A stretch of 64,000 nucleotides of DNA from NCBI GenBank assembly GCA_963556255.1, contig OY744611.1, positions 7,082,736-7,146,735 of the forward strand. Direction: 5' to 3'. The translations under genes and the position numbers were made by a program. The DNA is from Allolobophora icterica (Eukaryota; Annelida; Clitellata; Crassiclitellata; Lumbricidae). The notes under the pieces are model-generated. The model searched no databases. It was not told the DNA's origin and saw only the letters and a list, made by a program, of their open reading frames with translations. Below are positions 53,082-64,000 of the stretch, in pieces. How positions within the stretch are numbered: position 1 is the first letter of the stretch; each line of letters starts with the position of its first letter.

Positions 53082-54592
53082 AATCGGGGAATTATAATAA
53101 GTGATCATAACTTCACACATTGCAAGTCCATCACACCGGATGACTCTGACCCAGATACCAGATTGTTACTTGAAGGAAGTTTATCATAAAGTCGTTCATC
53201 CCAACCGTTCATTCGTTCGTTCATTACAAAAATACCGGATGATTTTAACCCGCGAAAGATACTTAGGCCTATTGCACACACACACACACACTGTGTGTGT
53301 ATACATGTATGTATACATGTATGTATACATGTATGTATACATGTGTGTATACATGTCTGGTCTTACTAAGTAAAACCTGATGCAGCTAATGCTGCTAATG
53401 CAGCTGCTGCTGCTCCTGCTGCTGAAGCTCCTGAAGCTCCTGAACGAAGCTGATGCTGCTGACGCTGCTACTGCTCATGATGCACCTGTGATGGGCATTT
53501 GCACCTGTGATGCACTTTTGCACTGTTTATTGAAACTGGCCCAAAGTCCAACAAGTTTCCCTACTAATGACTATTACCGCGCTGGTAAAAATCAGCAGGT
53601 TGCTGAAAGTCTGTTGCAGAGAGAAACCTTATTTAATGAAAGAGGCGCTATGTTAACGTCAGGCTACTTAGTTTATGTAGAGTATGGTAAGAGTGAAATT
53701 AAGACATGAAAATAGGAGGGATTGGATTAAAATATTCAAAAGGAGAGGTGGAAAACGTATGGAGGCAAGTTAGTAAAACAGGCGAAGAGATGGTGAAACA
53801 TATACTGATTTTTATGACAATAGCAGGTACTCAAAAGAAAGCGAGTATTTAAAACACTGATTATCAGCAGGAAGATAAACGGGTTACTGGATAGAGAGTA
53901 AGACTAACGAGATGAGAATGGGTGGCAAGTAAATTGACATTTTCACTAAAAACGGAAGAGAGAAGTTGGAAGGAGTGAAAACCAGAGATGAAGCGTTAGA
54001 ACGAAAGACAGACAATAACAAAGATTAGATCGGTATTCGGCAGCCAAGCATAGAATTCCCATCAATCATAAAGCAAGGAAGTTTAGCAGGAGACATAGTG
54101 GAGAAGAAAAACAGAGGGAAACAATTTGGTGCATTCCAATATGATTTTTTATTATAAGGCTGTAACAGAGATGTAAGGCTGAGATCTTATAGCACCTACA
54201 AATGACAAGAGATGAACAGTTACAGGTAAGAACTGAGTAAGATGAAGAGTTTGTTACGGGTAAAGAACGAACGAGATAAAAGGCAGCGAACAATGTCATC
54301 AGGTGAAGACTAAGAGTGAGGTGTACAGTTATCTACAGATGAACAACGAGCTTCATGAACAACAGTTGCTGATTAATGGAGATTTTAATAAGGCACTTGT
54401 AAATGAACAGTGAATAGCAGCGAGTAAGATCAATTAAAAAGTTAAATTAAAAAATGACATAAAATTAATTTTAAAAGCAAACAGCATTAGAAACAAAACT
54501 AAATGGTCATATAATAATTACTAAAAAATGAAATGTTAATACTGATAGTTTTGTTTGAATAATAACAGTGAGTCTGAGGCATTGAAAAATCA
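53082..54592. other. Spacer with ATGTATAC array and GCT codon array (right arm)
   Basis: Mirror of 40,918-42,428. CACA/TGTG hairpin and ATGTATAC units at about 53,275-53,353; Ala/Pro codon array at about 53,380-53,480. Confidence 0.45.
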
Positions 54593-54826
54593 ATGCATTT
54601 TAATTCGAATCATAAATACTTACATTCATCATCCTCATTTGAGGCACTCTGTAACAATGCTGACGCTAGTCTTCTTGCTAATATTTTGTACAATCCATGC
54701 CATGTATTACATCCAATGCTGCGCCTAGTAAGCACACTGGCTACTCTTTGCGCTCACGATCTCATAACCGAGAGCTGCCTAAGCATGATAACTTTTCTCG
54801 GAACTGCTTCCTTGCCAGGATGCTAT
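54593..54826 (+). pseudogene. LINE ORF C-terminal end (right arm)
   Basis: Mirror of 40,684-40,917, with the YSLRSRSHNRELP block in a second frame. Confidence 0.65.
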
Positions 54827-55099
54827 ACAAATAGCCTCATTGTGTCTTTTATGTATTCATTTGTGATAACTTTCTCATAAATTGTAGTACAGAGACATCT
54901 TCACAAATTAATTGGTTAAATTGTTAAACTGTAATATGTAATACTAAGTAATATGCTGTATTATCTGCCTTGTACATAGGGTGGAGTGAACACTTTTTTG
55001 AACGAATGAATTCTAATAGTTGCAAAAGATGCAACTTGGGTAGAGAAAGAAACACACCAAAAATTTTAAATTTCAAACGATATCTTCTGCCCTCTACCA

Positions 55100-56045
55100 G
55101 TGATGCAATATTTCAACCTATAGTCTCACAGTGGATTTCGTCCAAACTCTTCTTCCAAAACAGAATTCATCATCCTAGGCCTTCCTCGTCATATCAAGAA
55201 TAGTCCAAACCCTTCCATACACCAGTCCTATCGACCAAATCATCGTTTCTTAACCTTAACCTCGGACTCACCCTTCCGCAATCTTGGTACCCTATTACTT
55301 GTGATCCGCACCACTCCTTCTCTAATCACATCTTCATATCCTCTTGCGCTCCTGCTTCGTGCACATTCGTGACCTTCATCGTATCCGGCCCAATATCGAC
55401 CTTAAAACTGCCTCTGCCATTGTTACCTGTATTGTTCATTCAAAGCTTGATTACATCAATTCCCTCTTCCTCAATCTTGAATCCACCCAAAAAAGCGTCT
55501 GCAACTTATCCAAAATCATTAGACAGGGCTGTCACGAGAATGTCTAAACATCATCAGATCACTCCCAACCTAAAACCACTCCATTGACTAAACTAGCGAA
55601 TGCAATTTAAAGTCCTATCACTAACCTACAACTCCCTACAATATTCCCAACCCAGGTACCTCCGTGATCTTTTCGCCATCCAGCAACTCGCTCCAACCGA
55701 TCACCCTCCTATATCAAGTCTTCTCGATCCAGGTCACTACTCACCTCAAGATCCCCAACCGAGCCATATCCAACAGAATACGCCCTTGAATTCCGCAGAT
55801 TCTTGGTTCCTCTATCATCATTCTAACCCGTCCACCATCCTTCTCCTCATGTTCATCAATCTATCTCCGGGCTTTCCACTCCAACCTGAAGTCTCACCTT
55901 TTCAAGTACTCCTACCCTGACTCATCTGATCCTCTGTCTTCCAATTCTTCTCTCCCTAAACGACACCTCCTTCACAGCTGCTCTGCTCCTCTCTTGATCT
56001 ACCCCCCCGGATTGATCCTCCCCCGGAAACCGGACTCGGACCTCT
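55100..56045 (+). pseudogene. Decayed LINE reverse transcriptase C-terminus (right arm)
   Basis: Mirror of 39,465-40,410. The mismatch at 55,557 changes one residue (His to Gln) in an already degraded frame. Confidence 0.8.
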
Positions 56046-56189
56046 TTTGGACAACTCTCTGGAAAATCCCCTCAATGCTCATAGTCATAATACTGGCGCA
56101 TCCTGCTTGAACAGAGCTTCGGTGCTTCATTCGTTCTCTCCTAATTTCTTTCTTTCAGTAACGTCGCTGCATTTATTAGGCGTTACAGT

Positions 56190-56384
56190 CATAGGCGTAG
56201 TTTGTGGTGGTACGAGGGGTACCCGTACCCCCACTTTTTGGACTGGGATACTGTACCCCCCAATTTGTGAACAATGCCAGTCAATATTTTATTATTGTGC
56301 CTTCTCAGAGATCGCAGTCAACGCCTTGCTTGTGTATGTAAGAAATTGGTACCGCCAACCTTATAGACCAAAGTTACGCCCCTG
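56190..56384. mobile_element. hAT-like MITE (right arm)
   Basis: Mirror of 39,126-39,320. Confidence 0.8.
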
Positions 56385-57287
56385 GTTACAATTCCATAAT
56401 CCTGTAGCCTTTGTTCCTCTTTAATACGCCTTAGGTTTTTCTTTTGTGATTTTATTTTTTTGTTTTCTTCTTTCTTTGCCAAATTTGCATGCAATGTTAT
56501 ATTTTCTTTCTGACCACTGATCCACAAGAAAGGTTCTGTCTTCTTCAATTTCAATTATACTCATGGCATTATGATGAGCGATATCAAAGAGAAGATTAAT
56601 TAATTTAACAAAATCATCTTCTTTAGCTTGCTGTGTCGTTTCCCCCACGATTCTTGTACAACCGATACTTCTATATCTTGCTAGTAATGTATCTAGTTTG
56701 CGAACAATGTTTCTTTCTTCTGCTATTGGAATCTGCTTTAGCCCAGTTTTCGCTTATCTCTTGAACTATTGGGAAAAAGTTTGACTGCATCTTTCTGAGA
56801 AAGTTTATCTTTCTTGTGATGAATAAAATAAACTTTTTAAACATCCAAGCTTTTAGGCAATATCCTACCTCAGAACGTTTCCTGAGGTTCTCCAGTAAGA
56901 TGAATGGAAATCTTTGACCTGATTTCAGCCATAATATTATTTCATTTATTTATTAAAAATGCTAAAAAGTATTTCTCAAATAGTTTCCAATATTTTCTTT
57001 TTCATAAATTATAGTAATATTTCATGTTCTTTTTAGTTCCCTACTAAGGAATAAGTAAGTAAGCATTACTGAGTAATATAAAATACTTTACAGTAAAAAT
57101 ATTAAATTGAATAAAATTTATATTCCGAATAAATATTTTGAGTTCCTTGAGGCAGTCCTAAATCCAAACCAATTTCAGCAATATTTCACAGTTTTGCTCT
57201 ATGGACTATAAGGAACTCAAAAAGTAAAGAGCCTCACTTAATTGTTTACTTTATTTTTTCCTACAGAACTTGAATCACTCTAGTAAA
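56385..57287 (-). pseudogene. AT-rich region with relic ORF (right arm)
   Basis: Mirror of 38,223-39,125; relic frame 56,421-56,648 on the minus strand. Confidence 0.35.
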
Positions 57288-57355
57288 TTGTATTGTATTG
57301 TATTGTATTGTATTGTATTCGGATATTTATAAAGCGCTTCTAGCGGGAGGGCCAT

Positions 57356-59119
57356 TCAGAAGCGCTCCCAGTGCGATAGACCCCGAGAGAAAAAGCAAGT
57401 TTTAAGAAAGGTAAAAGAGGAAGAGACGCTACCTGAGAGAATAGAAGAACGAACAAACGGAGGAAGCCCATTCCAAAGAGCAGGGCCAATGGAAGCAAAC
57501 GACCTAGATTGAGCCAGAGAAGTCCTGACACGGGGAACAAGGAGGTCCAAACGGTCAGATGAACGAAGAGGACGAAGAGAAGCCGCAGAGTGAGGGCGAT
57601 GAAATAAGTCACATAAATATTTTGGAGCGAAACCAAGCTGAGCCTTAGAGACAAGGATGAGGACCTTAAATTGGATGCGGGCAGAAAGCGGGAGCCAGTG
57701 GAGTTCTTCTGCCATAAAGGTGGTGATATGAGAGAATCGAGGAAGACGGGCAATTAATCTAGCAGCAGCATTGAGAACGGACTGAAGAGGAGCAAGACGG
57801 ACTTTGGGAAGACCAATGAGGAGGGAATTGCAGTAGTCAAGTCTAGAGCAGACAAATGCATGGACAATTGAAGTGAAAATTGGAGATGACAGAGAGCGAC
57901 GGATAGCTCTAAGGCGCCTTAGGTGAAAATAGGAAGTGCGAGTGAGTTTGGAAATGTGTTCAGTAAAGGTGAGAGAATTGTCAAGGGTCACTCCTAGATC
58001 ACGAACGCTAGACGAGAAGGTGAAAAGCGTAAACCTTTGAGACAGCACAGCAAAGTCAAGTTTTTTAAGTTGCTGAGGAGTGCCAAACCAGATAAACTGG
58101 GTTTTTGACGAATTGAGGGAGAAGCGATTGCAAGACATCCAGGTATGGAGATCATGAGAAAGAGCTTCGATGCGCTGAACAAGAAGAAGTTGAGAGGAAG
58201 GAGGCCCATGGACATAAGCCTGGACATCGTCAGCAAAGAGATGGCCTGAAGCCCCATGGATGGGGAAGAGAGAGGGGATACCAGCCGTATACAAAATAAA
58301 GAGGAGAGGGCCCAGAACAGAGCCCTGCGGAACACCGAGTTTAATAGGGACCCACAGAGTTCTAGATACACCAGAGATAACCATCTGAGTGCGTTCAGAC
58401 AGGTATGACCGGAACCACTGGAGAGGGGGGCCCTTCAGACCACAAGAGGTCTCAAGACGCTGTAGAAGAATGGTGTGGTCAACCATGTCAAAGGCTGCAG
58501 AGACATCATATAGTGCCAGAAGGGTGAGTTCGGACCTATCAACAGCTGAATAAATTTCAGAAAGCAAGGAAAGGAGGGCAGTTTCAGTGGAGTGGTGAGC
58601 CCTAAAACCTGACTGAAAGGGAGGTAGAAGCCCAGATTGTTCCAGATAGGGAAGAAGTTGAAGAGAGACAAGGCGTTCAAGGGTTTTAGATAGAAATGAT
58701 AGATTAGAGATTGGACGGTAGTTTTGGCAGAGGTTTGTGTCAAGATTGGGCTTTTTGAGTGAGGGGAAAACAATGGCCCGGTTTTGCGAGGCGGGGACAC
58801 AACCTTCAGAGAGGGACCTATTAAAGAGATAAAGCAGAAATGGAGCAAAATCATCTAAAATGTCACTAAGAATGAAAGGGGGAAGAGGATCTAATTCACA
58901 AGAATTTAAATTAACTGATGAAAGAACTGTATGAAGGTCCGAGTCCAATATGGGTCGGAAATCGTCAAAAGCAGAAGAAAATATCTTACCGCCGGTAGAG
59001 GGCAGAATATGCAAAGCAAAATCAACAATATTTTGAGCACTATTTACACAAACGTGCTGGCAACTTTCCATCAATATTAGAAACGTTTGCTTAAAAAAAT
59101 TTGTTCTTGCCATTTTCAA
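57356..59119 (-). CDS. 5'-truncated LINE reverse transcriptase (right arm)
   Basis: Mirror of 36,391-38,154, same 587-codon frame with FADD intact. Its 3' stem-loop and AATAC tail lie at 57,287-57,355. Confidence 0.92.
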   Translation of the reverse strand: MKMARTNFFKQTFLILMESCQHVCVNSAQNIVDFALHILPSTGGKIFSSAFDDFRPILDSDLHTVLSSVNLNSCELDPLPPFILSDILDDFAPFLLYLFNRSLSEGCVPASQNRAIVFPSLKKPNLDTNLCQNYRPISNLSFLSKTLERLVSLQLLPYLEQSGLLPPFQSGFRAHHSTETALLSLLSEIYSAVDRSELTLLALYDVSAAFDMVDHTILLQRLETSCGLKGPPLQWFRSYLSERTQMVISGVSRTLWVPIKLGVPQGSVLGPLLFILYTAGIPSLFPIHGASGHLFADDVQAYVHGPPSSQLLLVQRIEALSHDLHTWMSCNRFSLNSSKTQFIWFGTPQQLKKLDFAVLSQRFTLFTFSSSVRDLGVTLDNSLTFTEHISKLTRTSYFHLRRLRAIRRSLSSPIFTSIVHAFVCSRLDYCNSLLIGLPKVRLAPLQSVLNAAARLIARLPRFSHITTFMAEELHWLPLSARIQFKVLILVSKAQLGFAPKYLCDLFHRPHSAASLRPLRSSDRLDLLVPRVRTSLAQSRSFASIGPALWNGLPPFVRSSILSGSVSSSFTFLKTCFFSRGLSHWERF

Positions 59120-59403
59120 TCCACCCTATTGTACAGCTCTGTGCGTTTGCTAGCGTTTCTGAATAAAGAATATGCTTACTTACTTACTTACTTATATATA
59201 TGTATAATTAAGAAATAGACATTTAATATGTAATTGCAAGCTCCAGATATCCAAATCGCTACTCTGAAGCTAAGCGCAAAGCACAAGCTTATTCACGAGC
59301 GCTGAATATTAGCAGCACTTATAGTAAATATAATTAGACATAAATGATAAAAATATTAACAGTCAATAATTAATTTGTATAATGATAATATTTCATATTT
59401 TAG

Positions 59404-59858
59404 TCATGGGTCCAATTACCATCAAGTTGACTAAGGGACTCGACATGCAAGGTAATGATTGGGTGTGTGGAGTGACTAAACTGCGAAATGAAATCTACGT
59501 TTTGGGGAGATTCGTTGTCTTTATTAGTGTCTTTGAGGATCGAATTCCATTTCGTTTTCAGAGGTTTATCATAAGGACACTGATTGAAGATCCCACGGAC
59601 ATTGTATCCAGTGAGAAGGAAAACTGTCTCTACGTGTGTGACGGTTGGAGAAGCGTCTTGAAGATAACAAGAGAAACAGATGACCGACATGAAATCATCA
59701 GACTTCCGGAAACAAGTGGTCGATTGTCTATGTCAGTGTCCAGTGATGGTCAGTTATTGATAATTAGTTTATCAAAGAACAAAGCGACGATCTACAGATC
59801 AAACGAAAATCCTGTTCTGTCGATAGAGTTACCAATGAACATCGGGGAACCTATTCAT
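59404..59858 (+). pseudogene. NHL-repeat protein, 5' part of last exon (right arm)
   Basis: Mirror of 35,652-36,106; ends in the TAG of the transposon terminus. Confidence 0.8.
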
Positions 59859-62218
59859 TAGGGTGCATCGAAAATTTAAAAAAAAACCCAATATTCTAAT
59901 AGTTACCGATAGTTGCCTTTTATACTGCATAGTTAGCATGCAAATTTTGGGATTTTTTGGATAAGTCCTTGAGGTGCCCCAACGACCCTCAAATGTTCAT
60001 GATTTTAAGGCTCCCGAGCACTGCATAAAACGTAATTTGTTGTAGGGCAAACTAATTTTGTGCATAGCTTTAAAGAGTTCTGTTGATCTTTTAGTAGGTA
60101 GGTAGCATGGGCGGCTATCCAGGGGCTCGAGGGGGACAAGACCCCACCTTTAACAGTGGGGGACACACCATGCATTGGACTCCTCCCCAAAATTTGGAAG
60201 AAACACCAAAAAAGGTAAAATAATGTTATCGCGACTGAGCGCGACAATTTTTTACTTCTTTTTTAACCAGATCAAATAAAAACTTTTTTTGACCAGATCA
60301 TTTCAAAAGTGTCCCCCACCTGTCAAAGAAGATCGCCGCCACTGGTAGGTAGCAATCGATTCGAGTTCCTAAAGATGAGAAGAAGTGTCTAACTGACCAG
60401 AGAACAGTAAGGTTGATGTGTATTAGCAATGTCGACAAACTTACAACAAATAAGCTTGTTAACAAGCAGAAAAGAAAAGCTAGGCAAGTTCGACGGGTCG
60501 AAATATATTGCGTCATTATGTGGTGGAAGGTCGTGGATGTTAGTGATGACTCAGTAGACGACTCTGAATCTAATTTCGATACTAGCAGGTCAAACACTTG
60601 TAATCGACCAGAAGATTAAACTAAAGATCGTACTGTTCAATTTAGTAGTAATCAACTTGTGATGAACCTGCATCGAACGTTATAGTCAAGAGACTTTCGA
60701 AGTAGACTACCAACATTTAACTTAAGCCTATGATCGTTTTGGTGTCCCAGACAGAGCAGCTGCTGAGATAACACCAGATTTCGGTGTTAAATCATTAAAT
60801 GTGATGCTGATTTGTCAAATGTTATCGACCAAAATAAAATTAGACGTGAACGATGAAATTAACGCAACGAGCTGGAAGACTTGAACAACGTAGGTGATTT
60901 ACTCGTTTATATTTGATGGTCGAAAGATAAAACTATAGTACAGAATGTCAAGGAAGGAAATAAGTATACTACCGGCGAGCTGTTACCGAGGAAAACTTAT
61001 CGTTGCTGAATGAATGAACCAGAATCGACTTACGTAGGACATATCACCCACGACTAGATCAGCCTTGCAAAATTGTTAACCACATCGGAGCATATATTAT
61101 ACTTTCACTACATACATCGCCAGCATTTGAAGCTCTACTGATGGTTTGCAACTGCCAATGTACAATTGCAATATTCTATTTGCAGCTGACAACCACCGCA
61201 AGTGATTCAATGTTCCATGGTCTTTTTCTAGATTAATTCAACGAGCACTGGCCTCTAACGACAATACTGCCGGTAACTACTTAGGTCAGTTAAAGTTGCA
61301 GGTGGAAAATCCGATTCAATTTTATCAAAGAGCACTACTGGTAACTGATTACACGTTAATAAACCATTGCCAATTGGTCCAGATAAAGGACGAGGACCGC
61401 TTCTTGTTGCTCCATGTTAACTGATGGCTGTAAGAAAATTTGAAAGCTGGGAATGCGTCATATCCTGAAAGCTAGGAAACTGTACGGTCTGGAATTCGAA
61501 ATTCGTTGTTCCTGTGCTAAAGTTTGATGCCTCTGATGCCTCTGAACTCATTTTCTGGCAAATATGCGTAGCAGAACACCACTAACATTGAGATATCTGA
61601 TATAGAAATGATGCCATTTGTAGCGACGCACCCAGGACAAAAGTTCGACTTTCCTAGATTCCCATGCCAATCATAAGCAGTGGAACATTATGTTAAAATA
61701 GGGACTGAGGCTTGCAGCTGCAGTCTGCGGCATCAAAGTTAGGAACGGTTTCATAAGAACAAGACTGGAATCCGGGCGAATAATGCCGACTTTTAACAAT
61801 AAGAAAGAATATCGCGTAGCATGACTACTTATGCCTAAGCTTACTTGCATTAATGGGATAAGACTACTACTGTAGTTTACCGTTACTGTAGTTTAGTCTC
61901 AACTCACTGTTTCACATTGGTGTAATGGACATAATGATGGTATAATATACCTAATATGTTTTACCAGTATTGCATTCTACTTCTAATCAGATTCAAGCTG
62001 TAGAAGCTGTTTTTTCTGGACATTACTCCTTGCATTACTTGGGCAAACATTGTGCGTCTAATATCAAAACTTCAAGGTCATTGGGGCACCTCAAGGTCAT
62101 GTGCTAAATTGATGAAATTGCACCAGAATACGGTTGACATCAAGTGGCACCTACTTTGCACTATTAGAAATAAAAATGAGACAAAATTGTTTTCTCCCAT
62201 TATAATCGATGCACCCTA
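59859..62218. mobile_element. Non-autonomous hAT element with nested MITE (right arm)
   Basis: Mirror of 33,292-35,651, with CTATTCAT duplications at 59,851-59,858 and 62,219-62,226. Nested MITE at 60,106-60,344. Confidence 0.93.
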
Positions 62219-62682
62219 CTATTCATGCAGTGGCAGCATCAGTCGGAAATTACATCATCCTTTACCAAAGGCAGGAGAAGGAGGGAAAGAGTGGGATCAA
62301 TCGGGGAGGGTTGACATCGAAGTGGGACATATGCGAATTGACCAGAGATGGAAAAAGGGTTATCCGTAGTTTTATTCCATCAAATAAAGAGAAAAATCTT
62401 GAAAACCCTCAACATCTCTCAATCGATTCTGACGATCGAGTGTTTGTGGCTGACTTAGGAAATCAGAGAGTGATTCTTTTGGATTCTGATCTCAAATGGA
62501 ATCGAATTCTTTGCCTAACGAAATCAAAGGAAGAAGAAAAGCAGATCTTAGGCCCAAGGAGATTGTGTTACGATGAAGCAAATAAGCAACTGATGGTCGG
62601 AGGACAAGGTGTTGATGTAGTAGATCAGGTGCATGTTTACACTTTGACATTGGGACAACAAAAAAGAGAAAGAAGATCTTAA
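62219..62682 (+). pseudogene. NHL-repeat protein, 3' part of last exon (right arm)
   Basis: Mirror of 32,828-33,291. Confidence 0.8.
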
Positions 62683-62746
62683 GACCGTCATGACTGCGCT
62701 ACGACACAGAAACTAAACAATTGATCAACGAAGGCAATCTTATTCT

Positions 62747-63011
62747 CAGTGCCGCTTTAAAAACATTGTAGGCCCCGGACAAAGCAGTGCACAGGGGACC
62801 CTATCCACCCACGGGGAAACAAATTTAAAGGGTCAATAAAATTAAACTTATTGATTTATTGGCACTTTCAACATTCACTTTGTAAAAAAACGAATGTTTG
62901 AACATAAAGAACATGCTGTTAAGCTAAGAATAATCAATATAAACTTGGGGCCCCTAGAATCGAGGGGTCCCTGGCGACTGCCCAGCGTGCCCATACCTTA
63001 AGACGGCACTG
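62747..63011. mobile_element. hAT MITE (right arm)
   Basis: Mirror of 32,499-32,763, CTTATTCT on both sides. Confidence 0.93.
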
Positions 63012-63135
63012 CTTATTCTGTTGGTTTTTAAGATAGAGTTCATGATTACACTTTGAATCGAAAATAAAATAACTTTTATCCAGAGATTCTGACAAATAAA
63101 GGTTATACTCAATTCCGATTTTTCCAATCAATCAA

Positions 63136-63537
63136 CTAATATCCAATTATGTATTTTAATAAACATAATAATATGAAAATAATTATATAGCAAGAAATAT
63201 TCTCATTTTCTAAATTTTGCCTGTTCAGAATCGCTGCTGATAGGAGTGCTGTGGCCGTGGCAGGTAGGTGCATGAACTGAACTGGGAATCTAAGGATAAT
63301 AAATTCAGTTTTGGCAGGTATGAGGTAGTGAAGGTTGATGGCTATGCATTTTGAGATTAGACTCAGGGGAAGGTTGCAAAAGCTGGACCAGCGCTTAAGA
63401 TGAACCACTGTGTAAATGGCTAGAAAGGTTGCAACTGGATTGTCACGTGACGTTGGGGTAGTTAGCAGGTCATAGGATGGCTGAAATGGAATAATTGTAC
63501 GTAGGCTACTCGGTAAAACATTCGAGAAAACAGACAA
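63136..63537 (-). pseudogene. Possible decayed LINE fragment (right arm)
   Basis: Mirror of 31,973-32,374. Confidence 0.3.
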
Positions 63538-64000
63538 AAAGTTAATTCAGATTACTTGATCTAACAATTGGTTGGGTTCAAAATTAATCAAAGACCGAGA
63601 AGGAACCTGCTGGAAAGATTGAAATTCGCTTTTAAACTTATTTTTCCCCATTTCTTTACAAGTTACCCTGCAAATCCAACACCTATCACTGTTTAAAAAT
63701 AGCACGCGTTGGAAGTGGATGGATGCAAGTTGCGTAAGATGGATAAGATGTGGCCCATGTTATACGACCCTGGTGGTCCGTCTTAGGCAGTAATGAATCA
63801 AACGTAAACTTGGATTAGCAACTGAAGCTTTCGCTTTTTCAAAAACATTTTCACAAAAACATTAGTAACTCATGAGCTTCTCAAATGGATCCTATTTGAA
63901 AACCGATGCTGCAGGGAGGGCGGATATAATGACTACTGGATCCAGTGTGGAAAATGTAAAAACTGTTGCATGAAAACTGTGCAAACATCACTGATGATGA

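Larger units (their letters stand above)
50002..64000 (-). repeat. Right arm of giant inverted repeat
   Basis: Reverse complement of 31,510-45,508 (sum 95,510), continuing to the window edge. Differs from the left arm at 55,557 (G, where mirroring predicts T). Confidence 0.97.

Noticed and set aside
31510..64000. Palindromic free viral genome or replication intermediate
   Set aside because: The mirrored sequence includes a host-like NHL exon, a LINE and MITEs far beyond the viral genes.

Overview
This is a eukaryotic, repeat-dense window, probably from a marine invertebrate. Long microsatellites, short tandem low-complexity tracts, many hAT-type transposons with 8-bp target-site duplications, CR1/L2-like LINE fragments, a tRNA-derived SINE and a Gmr1-type LTR retrotransposon argue against bacteria. 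Gmr1-type elements (integrase before reverse transcriptase) were described from deuterostomes, so a deuterostome host is likely but not proven. I see no bacterial operons, CRISPR arrays, rRNA or functional tRNA genes.

Positions 1-31,500 are single-copy within the window and are almost entirely mobile-element sediment. From left to right they hold: a LINE reverse-transcriptase fragment on the minus strand (1-654); a LINE 3' end and a SINE that shares the same tail fold (2.9-3.7 kb); a hAT element carrying a nested one (4.9-6.4 kb); a small hAT MITE (8.1 kb); a 1.4-kb element with 16-bp inverted ends (9.5-10.9 kb); an endonuclease/RT LINE (10.9-13.85 kb); a hAT element with transposase remnants (14.3-15.7 kb); diverged dispersed repeats; an LTR retrotransposon (20.5-26.65 kb) that splits the relic of a conserved, unnamed ORF; and further repeat copies.

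Positions 31,510-64,000 form a giant inverted repeat. Every base I compared at x is matched by the reverse complement at 95,510-x. The arms carry the last exon of an NHL-repeat gene broken by a 2.36-kb hAT insertion, a 5'-truncated LINE, more LINE debris and MITEs. At the centre is part of a Maverick/Polinton (adintovirus-like) element: protein-primed DNA polymerase B C-terminus, adenain-like cysteine protease, and two related fibre proteins with a phage-like stalk and a discoidin-like tip. The fold-back point lies inside the polymerase gene, around a 323-bp unique loop.

The centre is present twice (44,038-48,007 equals 48,208-52,177, same orientation), separated by exactly 200 N. The simplest reading is two contigs whose ends overlap by 3,970 bp, were not merged, and were joined by a scaffolder. 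After removing that duplication the locus would be one palindrome with arms of at least 13,999 bp. One arm-to-arm mismatch was noticed (39,953 versus 55,557). Whether the palindrome is real or an assembly or library fold-back cannot be decided from sequence alone.

The three complete viral-type genes (protease and both fibres) share an 11-base motif ending in their start codon, which looks like a late-promoter signature. The fibres and that motif are the most biologically novel content. The palindrome is the most striking structure.
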